NCBI GenBank assembly: GCA_029856145.1
Contig: JAHQWK010000005.1
Coordinates: 1-56,440, forward strand
Length of the DNA stretch: 56,440 bases
Direction: 5' to 3'
Source: Promethearchaeia archaeon
GTDB lineage: Archaea; Asgardarchaeota; Lokiarchaeia; Sigyniarchaeales; SOKP01
The notes beneath the pieces are model-generated. The model did not search any database. It was not told the origin of the DNA and saw only the letters and a program-made list of their open reading frames with translations. This document shows, in pieces, positions 27,640-36,688 of this stretch. How positions within the stretch are numbered: position 1 is the first letter of the stretch; the number at the start of each line of letters is the position of its first letter. Position numbers and translations under genes: made by a program.

Positions 27640-28326
27640 ATGTCAGATGAAGAAATTGAAGATGAGTTAGTAGAAGAAGAAGAGAAAGAAGAAAAATCTA
27701 AAGGGAAAGAAGTGGAAGGAGAATACGATTATAAAACAGACTTAGATTATAAAATAGAAAACGTTGTAGCAACAGTTGTGGTGGAAATAACAGAGAAAAT
27801 AGATCTTAATCAGATTGCAAGACGCCATGCAGATGTAGAATATAACCCAGAACGTTTTCCCGGCCTTGTAATGCGAATTGAAAAACCTCGCGCTACTATT
27901 TTGATATTTTCTACCGGAAAAATGGTAGTTACTGGTCTTAGACAAGCATCAGAAGCAGAAAGAGTTGTTGATAAGGTTGTTAAAAATATTAGAAAAGCAG
28001 GAATAAAAGTAGCTAATCCAGAAATTACTATTCAAAATATTGTAGCTTCAGGTGATCTCCATACAAATATCGATCTAAATATGGCAGCAATTGTCATGGA
28101 ATATGCTATGTATGAACCAGAAGTATTCCCCGGTTTAATTTATCGGATGCAAGATCCAAAAACAGTATTTCTAATTTTTTCGACGGGAAGAATTGTGTGT
28201 ACAGGTGCAAAACGAAAAGAAATAGTTAGAGATGCGGTCTTAAAGTTGAACCAACAAGTTAGAGAATTAGGTGTAGCAAAAAAGGATATTGGAGATTCAG
28301 AATATCAAGATATTACTTTTATCTAA
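27640..28326 (+). CDS. tbp: TATA-box-binding protein with acidic N-terminal extension
   Basis: The 228-residue protein contains two imperfect direct repeats of the TBP saddle. Each repeat has F-P-G-L-V/I, an L-I-F-S-T-G-x-M/I-V segment and a T/C-T-G motif; the phenylalanines that insert into the DNA minor groove are present. The first ~38 residues form a highly acidic extension rich in Glu/Asp with some Lys, unusual in position because many archaeal TBPs carry an acidic tail at the C-terminus instead. TBP nucleates the pre-initiation complex with TFB. It may be one of several TBP paralogues. Confidence 0.95.
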   Translation: MSDEEIEDELVEEEEKEEKSKGKEVEGEYDYKTDLDYKIENVVATVVVEITEKIDLNQIARRHADVEYNPERFPGLVMRIEKPRATILIFSTGKMVVTGLRQASEAERVVDKVVKNIRKAGIKVANPEITIQNIVASGDLHTNIDLNMAAIVMEYAMYEPEVFPGLIYRMQDPKTVFLIFSTGRIVCTGAKRKEIVRDAVLKLNQQVRELGVAKKDIGDSEYQDITFI

Positions 28327-28381
28327 TTTATTTTTTATCTTTTTTATATTTGGACAATTGAATGTCAAGTAATAGATAGTT

Positions 28382-28720
28382 TTAAATTGTTTTCTTTTTG
28401 CTAATTGCATCAATTGAATTAATATATTCATTATATAATGCTTCAATTAGTTTATTTTCTTTAGCCTTAGTAATTACAAAAAGAAATAATTGATTTAGTG
28501 TAACATGGTTGCTTATTTTATAAATATCCTCTGTGAACCCGATACAATCGCTATATTGATCAAGGAAATTGCATAAAATATATCTATTTTCATTTCTCAT
28601 ATTTACTTTATTTAATACCCCAAACATTCTTAAAATTAACGGTGCTTGATATTTGATTTGATTATGCTGTATTGAGCGAAATAATTTTAGATGTTCATAT
28701 TTTTTTAGAGGAACCGACAT
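28382..28720 (-). CDS. Small helical protein, unknown function
   Basis: The 112-residue soluble protein is mainly helical by composition, with an N-terminal basic region (L-K-K-Y-E-H-L-K-L-F-R) and a C-terminal Lys-rich tail. No recognised motif. It lies downstream of acylphosphatase on the same strand, separated by 90 bases, and converges with TBP. A genuine gene is likely because the frame is clean and codon use is ordinary, but function cannot be suggested. Confidence 0.5.
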   Translation of the reverse strand: MSVPLKKYEHLKLFRSIQHNQIKYQAPLILRMFGVLNKVNMRNENRYILCNFLDQYSDCIGFTEDIYKISNHVTLNQLFLFVITKAKENKLIEALYNEYINSIDAISKKKTI

Positions 28721-28810
28721 AAATAAAAAAAGAAGAAGGAAGTTTTTGAAAAGGAGTAATACTAGGGTAATACGAGAAAAGTATGCATTTTTATTTTCTA
28801 AGAAATTATA

Positions 28811-29089
28811 CTAGAATTCATAATCAAACCCTTTGAATTCATTTGTAGGAGGAGTAAATTCATGTTCTATTTTCTCGACTTGAGCATGCTTAGGACCTTG
28901 TTTAGAGAACTTTAATAATTCAAATAATTTATCCTGAGGTCCTTCAGCTTCAATATAGACGGTGCCATCAGACATATTTTTAACGTATCCAGTTAAACCT
29001 AATTTTCGAGCAACCTTCCTAGTAGTATAGCGAAAAAAAACACCTTGCACGTATCCGAATACTTTAATTTTTATCTTAGATACTTTCAT
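28811..29089 (-). CDS. acyP: Acylphosphatase
   Basis: The 92-residue enzyme hydrolyses acyl-phosphates such as carbamoyl- or acetyl-phosphate. The active-site loop G-Y-V-Q-G-V-F-F-R holds the phosphate-binding Arg, and the second motif G-Y-V-K-N-M-S-D-G-T-V holds the catalytic Asn. The length is standard. Its ATG overlaps the stop of the upstream gene at 29086-29721 by four bases, so the two are translated together. Confidence 0.93.
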   Translation of the reverse strand: MKVSKIKIKVFGYVQGVFFRYTTRKVARKLGLTGYVKNMSDGTVYIEAEGPQDKLFELLKFSKQGPKHAQVEKIEHEFTPPTNEFKGFDYEF

Positions 29090-29721
29090 ACTCTCAAATA
29101 ATAAGAATCTTTCTCAGAGTCATATCCTACAACATTATTTTTTACAAGCGTTTCAAGGACACTTAATAACCATTGTTTTTTTGTCATTATCACCTTTTTA
29201 AAATCTTCAAGCTTTACTAGATCTTTAATTGCTAGCAAGAATAAGATTTTACTTTTTACAGGTAAATGATTTGTTTTTGTAATGAAATCGAATTTTACTT
29301 CATAATCATATTCTCTTGTTTTTAGAAAGGCAACCTCATTACTTAATTTTGTTATTACTTCATCAGTAGTACGGAAAGCATCCAAACTGATATGAAACAT
29401 CGCCTCTAGAGTTTCTTTTAATTTCTCTTCTTCTGTTAATTTATCAATCTCTTGATTAAATTTTTCGAGAATTTCTAAATAGTCATTACCATCATCAAAT
29501 TTGCTTAACACTAAAACAATTATGATTTCTTTTTTTTCATTATAATAAGAAACTGAGTTCCATTTTTTTTCTTCTGTAATAATGTAAGATTCAGTAAAGT
29601 TATGTGATATCGTTATTTGTTGTACCACTGGATTTGGAATTTCTAAGTCTTCAGGGAATTTTAAATAAATAATACCTCCCTCAACCTCATCCCAACGAAT
29701 TAAAAAGATACCATTTGGCAT
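29086..29721 (-). CDS. Two-domain protein: longin-like N-terminus, winged-helix-like C-terminus
   Basis: A protein of about 211 residues. The N-terminal ~110 residues alternate strands (G-I-F-L-I-R-W-D, G-G-I-I-Y-L-K-F-P, E-I-I-I-V-L-V-L) and helices in a longin/roadblock-like order. The last ~60 residues (L-V-K-L-E-D-F, W-L-L-S-V-L-E-T-L-V-K-N-N-V-V-G-Y) resemble a winged helix. I start at ATG 29721; a TTG at 29742 would add seven residues. The acylphosphatase gene overlaps its stop. The pairing of a possible GTPase-associated sensory fold with a metabolic phosphatase is unexplained. Domain calls are tentative. Confidence 0.45.
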   Translation of the reverse strand: MPNGIFLIRWDEVEGGIIYLKFPEDLEIPNPVVQQITISHNFTESYIITEEKKWNSVSYYNEKKEIIIVLVLSKFDDGNDYLEILEKFNQEIDKLTEEEKLKETLEAMFHISLDAFRTTDEVITKLSNEVAFLKTREYDYEVKFDFITKTNHLPVKSKILFLLAIKDLVKLEDFKKVIMTKKQWLLSVLETLVKNNVVGYDSEKDSYYLRV

Positions 29722-29926
29722 TGTATCTATTTCAGCGTCCAATTAAATTCTTAATATTTTAAAAATCGTTTATTATTAAAAATATAATTATTATTTGCTT
29801 AATTAATCAATTATGATATCGTAATATATATATTTGACCTCAAGCTGGTAAAATTAAACCAGACTTAGAATGATTAACTAAAAAAATAAATAATACAACA
29901 TTGATCTGTCACTTAGAGGATACGAT

Positions 29927-30202
29927 ATGGCAGTATTTTATGTATATATTTTAGAAGTTATGGCTAAGAATGGAAAAAAAAGATATTACACTGGTTACAC
30001 CAATAATCTCTATAGGAGATGGAAGGAACATCGAAATGGAACTGGTGCTAAATTTTGTCGTGGTAAGAAACTTATTGAGTTAAAATATTTCGAAACTCAT
30101 CAAACTAGAAAGGAAGCTATGAGAAGAGAATTGCAAATCAAGTCCTTTTCAAGACAGCAAAAAGGAGAACTTATAAAGAGCATTAGTTTTAATACAAATT
30201 AG
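29927..30202 (+). CDS. GIY-YIG endonuclease-domain protein (YhbQ/UPF0213-like)
   Basis: The 91-residue single-domain protein carries the G-I-Y/Y-I-G signature in modified form: V-Y-I-L near residues 4-7 and Y-Y-T-G-Y-T, then N-L-Y-R-R-W-K-E-H with the catalytic Arg, and A-M-R-R-E-L-Q-I-K with the metal-binding Glu. Free-standing members are small nucleases of unclear role, proposed to act in DNA repair. The PSTK gene begins 12 bases downstream on the same strand. Confidence 0.88.
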   Translation: MAVFYVYILEVMAKNGKKRYYTGYTNNLYRRWKEHRNGTGAKFCRGKKLIELKYFETHQTRKEAMRRELQIKSFSRQQKGELIKSISFNTN

Positions 30203-30214
30203 TTGATTTAATTT

Positions 30215-31012
30215 TTGAATAACAAAAATTTTTTGATCTGTTTAGTAGGATTGCCTGCATCGGGTAAGAGTACATTTGCTAATTCGTTAAAAATTGCCCT
30301 TAAAAAAAAATTTAATAATTTGGAAGTTAAGATTATTGATCCTGACATAATTAGACAAAAAATAACCTCAGATAAATTTGATCACGAAAAAGAACACATT
30401 GTCAGAAATGAGAATTTAAAAATTATTAGGAGTGAGTTAGAACTAGGGAATACTGTAATTAGTGATGATTTAAACTACTATTCAAGTATGAGACATGATT
30501 TAAAAGGAATTGCAGATGAACTTAATCTAGATTTTTCTATCGTTCATATTGCAACCCCTATTGAAATTTGTATGAAGTGGAATGAAAAAAGAGGTGAACC
30601 TATTCCTATAGAGGTTATCAGTAAAATTCAGGATAAATTTGATATGTTTAATAAATATAATTGGGATAATCCTATTGCCACGTATGATCTCTCAGAGATA
30701 TCTGACCTAAACATAGTAATGAAGGAATTTTTGGCTAAATTAGAAGATAAGATGAATTTTAGAAAACAAAAATTTGGAAAAGAAAGGACTAAGATTATTT
30801 CTAACATATATAATGAAAATTTAGACAAAATTACTAGAGTTTATGTAGGAAAACTTGTATTAAATCCTAGTTTTATCCCTCTTAAAAACAAGATTTTTAA
30901 ATTAAGAAAAACCTATATAAAAAAAAATAAAAATAAAGCGCTAAGCGAGACAGAAATCTTAAAAAGGTTTAAAATTTATTTAGAAAAAATTCTAAATATA
31001 AAAATTTCTTGA
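30215..31012 (+). CDS. pstK: O-phosphoseryl-tRNA(Sec) kinase (PSTK)-like
   Basis: The 265-residue P-loop kinase has Walker A V-G-L-P-A-S-G-K-S-T near residues 9-18. The distinctive D-D-L-N-Y-Y-S-S-M-R-H-D-L motif separates PSTK and its relative Kti12 from other kinases; the S-M-R form favours PSTK. It phosphorylates Ser-tRNA(Sec), the archaeal and eukaryotic step before SepSecS makes selenocysteinyl-tRNA. The basic C-terminal region could hold the tRNA. This implies that the organism encodes selenoproteins, as reported for Lokiarchaeota. TTG start. Kti12-like function is the alternative. Confidence 0.78.
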   Translation: MNNKNFLICLVGLPASGKSTFANSLKIALKKKFNNLEVKIIDPDIIRQKITSDKFDHEKEHIVRNENLKIIRSELELGNTVISDDLNYYSSMRHDLKGIADELNLDFSIVHIATPIEICMKWNEKRGEPIPIEVISKIQDKFDMFNKYNWDNPIATYDLSEISDLNIVMKEFLAKLEDKMNFRKQKFGKERTKIISNIYNENLDKITRVYVGKLVLNPSFIPLKNKIFKLRKTYIKKNKNKALSETEILKRFKIYLEKILNIKIS

Positions 31013-31122
31013 ATGTTTTTTTGACAGACAATTATAAAAATTAAAGAAAAAGAAAATAAACTACTATTACTTTTTTTACATGATAATTTTCAAAAATTTG
31101 ATTAGTTTCGTTATGAGGAAAA

Positions 31123-33402
31123 ATGTCGCAAGGAAAAATTGTGAAGAAGAACTCTAAACTCAGAATTGAGAGGTTAGATAAAAGTCGAAGTGGACGTTCT
31201 CTTTGTTATATAGATCAAGATATAATGTTTGAATTAGGATTAAACACAGGAGATATTATTGAGATTAGAGGAAAGAAAAAAACTACTGGTATTGCTGTTT
31301 CTTCAGGTTCAGATAGAGGAAAGGGGATTATTAGACTTGATGGACTCCAAAGATTAAATGCAGGAGCAACAATAGGAGAATATGTTACATTACAACTCGC
31401 AGATGTTCATCCCGCAATTGAAATTATATTAACTCCTACCCGTCCTAATATTGATTTAAAGAGGCAAGCAGAAGCGATTAAAGGAAAGTTAATTGATAAA
31501 CCGGTAGTGTTAGGCGATATCGTTGATGTCTTGGGAACTTTTGTTCAAAGAGATGAGAGTGACAACCCAATGTCTGAAATTATGAAAATGTTTCCTTTTG
31601 GAGCTAAAAAAAGGCCAACATTGGGAACGTTAAGGTTAATTGTGGAGAATTTAAAACCTTCAGATAAAGTAGTTAAAATAACTCGTGATACTCTAATAAA
31701 AGTTAATAAAAGAGTAGCGGTTCTTAATATCTCTGGGGGTGTTGTTACTTACGATGATGTCGGAGGATTGACAGATGAAATTCAAAGAATTAGAGAGATG
31801 GTTGAATTACCTTTAAAACACCCTGAATTATTCCATCGTTTGAATATAGATCCACCTAAGGGTGTACTATTTCATGGACCTTCTGGAACAGGTAAAACGC
31901 TTATGGCAAAAGCTGTTTCACAAGAATCTAATGCTAATTTTATAATTATAAATGGTCCTGAAATAATGAGTAAGTTTTATGGAGCAAGTGAGGGGAGACT
32001 TCGAGATATATTTAGAGAAGCAGAAGAAAATGCGCCCTCTATAATTTTTATAGATGAAATCGATTCTATTGCTCCAAAACGGGTTGATACTTCAGGAGAA
32101 GTAGAAAGGCGAGTTGTTTCTCAATTGTTATCTTTAATGGATGGTCTACGTGGTAGAGGGGAAATAATTTGTGTTGGTGCTACTAACAGAATTAATGCAA
32201 TTGATGAAGCTTTAAGAAGACCGGGAAGATTTGATCGTGAGATTGAGTTTGGTGTTCCAAATGTTAAGGGAAGAAAAGAAGTATTTCAAATACATACAAG
32301 GGGAATGCCAATAGAAAAAGACGTCAAACTAGATGACTATGCTGATATAACTCATGGGTTTGTTGGAGCTGATATTATGGCGGTATGTCGGGAAGCTGCG
32401 ATGTATTCACTTAGAAGAATTTTACCAAAGATCAATTTAGATGAACCAATCCCTAGTGAAATTATTCAAGAAATTAAGATTAAAAATAATGATTTTATTC
32501 AAGCTCTAAATATGATTGAACCTTCTGCAATGCGAGAAGTTATGGTCGAAATTCCTGATACCTCTTGGGATGAAGTTGGAGGCTTAGAGGATATAAAAAA
32601 TGAGTTAAAAGAAGCAGTAGAATGGCCATTGAAATATCCTAAATTATTCGAAAGAGCAGGGATTCGCCCATTAAACGGAATACTCCTTTTTGGGCCCCCC
32701 GGATGTGGAAAAACCCTTTTAGCTAAAGCTATTGCCACTGAAACAAAGACTAATTTCATAACAGTAAAAGGGCCCGAATTATTTTCTAAATGGGTTGGCG
32801 AAAGTGAGAAATCAGTAAGAAATATTTTTAGAAAAGCTAGACAATCGGCACCTTCAATAGTCTATTTCGATGAAATTGATGCTGTTTCCGCTTCTAGGGG
32901 AATTAGCGAGGGAACCGCCCTTAGAGACTCAATTGTAAATCAAATATTAGTAGAAATGGATGGAATTGAAAATCGAAAAGGTATTGTTGTTATTGCGAGT
33001 ACAAATCGACCTGATATGGTAGATTCAGCATTATTAAGACCTGGAAGACTAGATCGATTATTATATGTTAGAGCCCCTAACCTTGAAGAAAGAGAAGATA
33101 TATTAAAAGTTCACACTAAAAACATGCCCTTAGCAGATGATATTTCTTTAAAACATACCGCACAAACAACAGAAGGATATAGTGGTGCCGATTTAGAAAA
33201 TGTATGTCGTGAAGCAGGAATGCAGGCAATTAGAGAAAAATTAAATGATTTAGAAAAAATAGAACAAAAACACTTTGATTTTGCATTGTCTAAAATTAAT
33301 TCGACATTACCAAACGAAATTATTGAAAAATATGAAAGTATGGCTAAAGAAATAACTAAATCAAGGAATATTCAGGAATCCAAAGCTGATTTATATAGAT
33401 AA
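31123..33402 (+). CDS. cdc48: Cdc48/VAT-type AAA+ ATPase
   Basis: A 759-residue unfoldase with an N-domain (double-psi barrel, residues ~1-200) and two AAA+ modules. Walker A is G-P-S-G-T-G-K-T at 252-259 in D1 and G-P-P-G-C-G-K-T at 524-531 in D2; both Walker B motifs (F-I-D-E-I-D and Y-F-D-E-I-D) and Arg fingers (R-R-P-G-R-F-D, L-R-P-G-R-L-D) are intact. The protein ends in L-Y-R, which fits the HbYX motif used for docking to the 20S proteasome. GAGGAAAA precedes the ATG. It should extract and unfold substrates for degradation. Confidence 0.96.
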   Translation: MSQGKIVKKNSKLRIERLDKSRSGRSLCYIDQDIMFELGLNTGDIIEIRGKKKTTGIAVSSGSDRGKGIIRLDGLQRLNAGATIGEYVTLQLADVHPAIEIILTPTRPNIDLKRQAEAIKGKLIDKPVVLGDIVDVLGTFVQRDESDNPMSEIMKMFPFGAKKRPTLGTLRLIVENLKPSDKVVKITRDTLIKVNKRVAVLNISGGVVTYDDVGGLTDEIQRIREMVELPLKHPELFHRLNIDPPKGVLFHGPSGTGKTLMAKAVSQESNANFIIINGPEIMSKFYGASEGRLRDIFREAEENAPSIIFIDEIDSIAPKRVDTSGEVERRVVSQLLSLMDGLRGRGEIICVGATNRINAIDEALRRPGRFDREIEFGVPNVKGRKEVFQIHTRGMPIEKDVKLDDYADITHGFVGADIMAVCREAAMYSLRRILPKINLDEPIPSEIIQEIKIKNNDFIQALNMIEPSAMREVMVEIPDTSWDEVGGLEDIKNELKEAVEWPLKYPKLFERAGIRPLNGILLFGPPGCGKTLLAKAIATETKTNFITVKGPELFSKWVGESEKSVRNIFRKARQSAPSIVYFDEIDAVSASRGISEGTALRDSIVNQILVEMDGIENRKGIVVIASTNRPDMVDSALLRPGRLDRLLYVRAPNLEEREDILKVHTKNMPLADDISLKHTAQTTEGYSGADLENVCREAGMQAIREKLNDLEKIEQKHFDFALSKINSTLPNEIIEKYESMAKEITKSRNIQESKADLYR

Positions 33403-33530
33403 GTGAAACCTCAATAATCCTCTTTTACTCTTTTTCTATTGATCTGATTATAGTATTAATTGATTTTGTAAAATTTTATTATGAGCATTAGTTAATTATT
33501 ATTATCAAAATAATTTTGTTGATGTTTTAA

Positions 33531-34733
33531 ATGAATGATATTAAAATTGATTGGGATGGTCATATAAGAAAATATTGGGCGGCAATGGAAGAATTAAATT
33601 TAGATTTTTGTGTTCTAACTCGAGTAAAATCTATAACATATCTGGTAGGATGTTTTGTTCCATGGAAAAGCTATTTATTTCTCCCAAAAGAAGGGATGGG
33701 AGAACCAGAACTATTTACTGTACTCTTAGACACAGAAAGAATAAGAGCAGAAGGACATTTGAAGAATATAAGTGGATGGGGGCCTCTCAAAGGATTTTAT
33801 ATAGAAAAGAAACTGCAAAAAGCAGCTAAAAAAGCAGGGGTATATAATCCTAAAGGAAAACCTCCTAGAATTGGTGTAGAGCTTGGATTAGATATTTGCG
33901 TAACTGGTCAAATGCTTTCATATACTGAAGCAGAATTATTAAAGAAAATGTTTCTTGGATGCGAACTTATTGATTTTAATGATAAAACCGAGAGAATTCA
34001 ATTTATCAAAGAACCAGAGGAGATTGCTATGCTTCGTAAAGCATCTAAAATTACCGATATTGGACAAGAGGTTGTTAAGAAAGAATTAAGTGAACGTCCT
34101 ACGGGGAAGATTTTTACTGAAAATGAGATTGCAGGAATAGGTACTTTAGCTATGAGAAAAGCAGGAAGCAATTATGAATGGACTTTCACAGGAAGTCAGG
34201 AAATCGGTTCAGGTCATCGAGCAAGCTGGACTTTTAATGGATGTACGCCAGCTACAAATAAAAAAGTAAAAGAGGGAGAATCTTTACTTGTAGACTTGCA
34301 TAGCGAATATGGATGTTATCTTGGAGATTTAAGTCATAATTATATTCTTGGATCATGCTCTTCTGAGCTTAAAAAGTTCAATGAAGTATATGAACAATTA
34401 TGTTATACTCTAATTGACAATATGTATGTAGGAAATACATTTGATAACTGCTATCAAGAAGTACATAAAGTGGCTGAAAAAACAGGATATGGAAACGAAT
34501 TATTCTTTGGAATTGGACATGGTATCGGTTGTATTGGGAATGAATCTTCCCCTGTTGTAGTTCCCGGTAAAGATTGGGGTCATTTAACATTCGAAGAAAA
34601 TATGGTTGAAATTGCAGCAATAGTATTTAATCGACCTGGTCTAGGAGGACTTCGGCTTGAGTCGCCTACCCTTGTTACAAGTAAGGGTGCTGAAGTTTTA
34701 CCGAAAACCAAATTTGAAGTTGATTATATCTAA
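33531..34733 (+). CDS. M24-family metallopeptidase (Xaa-Pro aminopeptidase-like)
   Basis: A 400-residue pita-bread-fold protein. The five metal ligands can be placed at D255 and D266 (V-D-L-H...G-D-L-S, eleven apart as in the family), H330 in G-H-G-I-G, E360 and E377 in R-L-E-S. The N-terminal ~150 residues form a creatinase-like N-domain typical of aminopeptidase P and related hydrolases. The usual S-D-x-T-R-T reads G-D-L-S-H-N, so a substrate other than Xaa-Pro peptides is possible (the family includes creatinase and ectoine hydrolase). It is a single gene facing the aminotransferase. Confidence 0.82.
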   Translation: MNDIKIDWDGHIRKYWAAMEELNLDFCVLTRVKSITYLVGCFVPWKSYLFLPKEGMGEPELFTVLLDTERIRAEGHLKNISGWGPLKGFYIEKKLQKAAKKAGVYNPKGKPPRIGVELGLDICVTGQMLSYTEAELLKKMFLGCELIDFNDKTERIQFIKEPEEIAMLRKASKITDIGQEVVKKELSERPTGKIFTENEIAGIGTLAMRKAGSNYEWTFTGSQEIGSGHRASWTFNGCTPATNKKVKEGESLLVDLHSEYGCYLGDLSHNYILGSCSSELKKFNEVYEQLCYTLIDNMYVGNTFDNCYQEVHKVAEKTGYGNELFFGIGHGIGCIGNESSPVVVPGKDWGHLTFEENMVEIAAIVFNRPGLGGLRLESPTLVTSKGAEVLPKTKFEVDYI

Positions 34734-34767
34734 TTCTTTTTTTCCTTATGTTTTTAAAAAGCGGAGT

Positions 34768-35919
34768 TTATAAATTTTGAACGAATTTCTCAATTCTATC
34801 CATAGCTTCTTCAAGCTTTTCTAATTCAGTAGCATATGAGATTCTTATCATATTTTCTGAAAATGACCCAAAAATGTTTCCAGGAACGATAGCTACCGCT
34901 TGTTCTTTCATAATTCTCTGTGAAAATTGAGAACCGCTCAAATTGAATTTTTCTGTTGAGGGCATTATATAAAATGCTCCACTTGGTTTTACTACATTAA
35001 AACCCATCCTGTTTAATCGATTATGCACTAAATTACGTCTTTTATCAAAAGTCTCCCATATTTCCTTAAAAAAATTCGCGTCCATTTTTAGTGCTTCAAT
35101 AAAACCATACTGAGCAGCATGATTAGTTCCTGCAATAGTATATTGATGAAATTTCTCCATTAAATCTATTATTTCTTTTGAAGCAATAGCATACCCTAAT
35201 CTAAAACCAGTAGCAGAATATGACTTTGACATAGCATTTACTGTTATAGTTCTTTCAAACATACCATTTAAAGAAGCTGGACTTACATGTTTTAGTCCAT
35301 CATAAATATAATTTTCATAGACTTCATCTGTAATTAAATACAAATCATTTTCTATAATAATATCGACAATTTCTTCCAAATCTTTTTGAGTTAAAGCATA
35401 ACCAGTAGGATTATTAGGAGTATTGATCAACATTGCCTTAGTTTTATTTGTAATCGAATTCCTTATTTTTTCAATATTAGGGCTAAAATCTTTATTTCGC
35501 TCAACCTCTATCACTTTAACACCAAAAAATGAAGCACAGTAAAAGTAAGAGACGAAATTTGGTGAGGAAATGATCAACTCATCTCCAGGATTAAAAATTG
35601 AAGCAAATGCTAAAGTAACTGCTTGACTGGCTCCGTTAGTAACAATTATATTATCTCTCCATTTTATATTAATCTGATTAATATTAACCGCTTTCTTCTC
35701 TATTAATTCTAATAACTCAGGAACACCCCTAGTGGGGGCATACATAGTAATATTCTTTTTTAATGCGTTTATATTTCCTTGTATTACAGGTTCGGGAGTT
35801 CTAAAATCTGGCTGTCCAATCCCAAGACTAATAACACCCGAACGACCAGAGGCAAGATCAAATAACTCTCTTATAGCAGATTTTGGAGCTTTCAATAATC
35901 TTTGAGATGTTTCTTTCAT
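34768..35919 (-). CDS. Class I/II aminotransferase (aspartate aminotransferase-like)
   Basis: The 383-residue fold-type I PLP enzyme has the PLP lysine K232 in M-S-K-S-Y-S-A-T-G-F-R-L-G, with N-P-T-G at 170-173, T-D-E-V-Y at 197-201 and the late R-I-S-Y-A carboxylate-binding Arg region. The substrate-binding N-terminus (G-I-G-Q-P-D-F) is typical of archaeal aspartate/aromatic aminotransferases (AspC/PatA group). It transfers amino groups between amino acids and 2-oxoacids; exact specificity cannot be read from the sequence. It converges with the M24 peptidase gene. Confidence 0.92.
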   Translation of the reverse strand: MKETSQRLLKAPKSAIRELFDLASGRSGVISLGIGQPDFRTPEPVIQGNINALKKNITMYAPTRGVPELLELIEKKAVNINQINIKWRDNIIVTNGASQAVTLAFASIFNPGDELIISSPNFVSYFYCASFFGVKVIEVERNKDFSPNIEKIRNSITNKTKAMLINTPNNPTGYALTQKDLEEIVDIIIENDLYLITDEVYENYIYDGLKHVSPASLNGMFERTITVNAMSKSYSATGFRLGYAIASKEIIDLMEKFHQYTIAGTNHAAQYGFIEALKMDANFFKEIWETFDKRRNLVHNRLNRMGFNVVKPSGAFYIMPSTEKFNLSGSQFSQRIMKEQAVAIVPGNIFGSFSENMIRISYATELEKLEEAMDRIEKFVQNL

Positions 35920-36006
35920 GATTATACTCTTAACATAAATACTTTAAAAAGACTAGTCGTCAATTTTTTAATACAAAAAGAAGTTGTGCGAGACTATTAA
36001 AACTTT

Positions 36007-36561
36007 TTAAATCTCTACACCATGGTTGTTCAAGATTTGATTTACTAGAAGTATAAAAGCTTCTTCAATATTTTCTCCCAGTTTTGCACTTGTTTCAATA
36101 AAGTGGCTAGCTTTGATTTTTTGGGCTATTTTTTTACCTCTCTCTTGTGTTACTGTCCTTTGGTCTGTTAAATCTGATTTATTGCCAATTAATATATATG
36201 CTCCCTCTTTCTTAACATATTTTTTGAAATCTCGTAACCATTTGGAATTTATGCTATCAAAAGTGCTATAGCGAGTAACATCATAAACCAGTAAAGCACC
36301 TTGACATCCCTGAAAATACATACTGCGAACAACTCGGTACTTTTCTTGACCTGCTAGATCCCACATTATAAGTCGAACTTTTGTGCTATTCAAGTTTACA
36401 TCTTTACGAACAATGTTTGCTCCTAGCGTAGGTTTGTAGTCCTCGTTAAATGAGCCTTCTACAAATTGATTTATCAAAGATGTCTTACCTACAGCAGCAT
36501 CTCCTAAAATAACTACTTTGTATACGAATTCTCGATCGAGATTAGCATCTTCGATTATCAT
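36007..36561 (-). CDS. Rab-like small GTPase (cluster member 1)
   Basis: The 184-residue GTPase has G1 G-D-A-A-V-G-K-T-S, switch-I P-T-L-G-A-N, G3 W-D-L-A-G-Q-E-K-Y, G4 G-N-K-S-D-L and G5 T-S-A-K-L-G; the catalytic Gln is present. It is a close paralogue of the GTPases at 37295-37855 and 38318-38854, which share E-D/S-Y-K/T-P-T-L-G, F-Q-G-C/V-x-G-A-L and Y-S/A-T-F. The C-terminus lacks Cys. A V4R-like gene lies 127 bases upstream on the same strand. Function is likely in membrane or signalling dynamics, by analogy with Rab proteins. Confidence 0.94.
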   Translation of the reverse strand: MIIEDANLDREFVYKVVILGDAAVGKTSLINQFVEGSFNEDYKPTLGANIVRKDVNLNSTKVRLIMWDLAGQEKYRVVRSMYFQGCQGALLVYDVTRYSTFDSINSKWLRDFKKYVKKEGAYILIGNKSDLTDQRTVTQERGKKIAQKIKASHFIETSAKLGENIEEAFILLVNQILNNHGVEI

Positions 36562-36688
36562 TGTGCAATTTAATATTTTGTTGTAGGTCTATTTAATACT
36601 TTTTTCATTTTTTTATAAAAAATTATATTAATGTCTAAATGGATTTCTTATATTACTTCAATTATATAACTTAATTTTCGTTTTTAAC

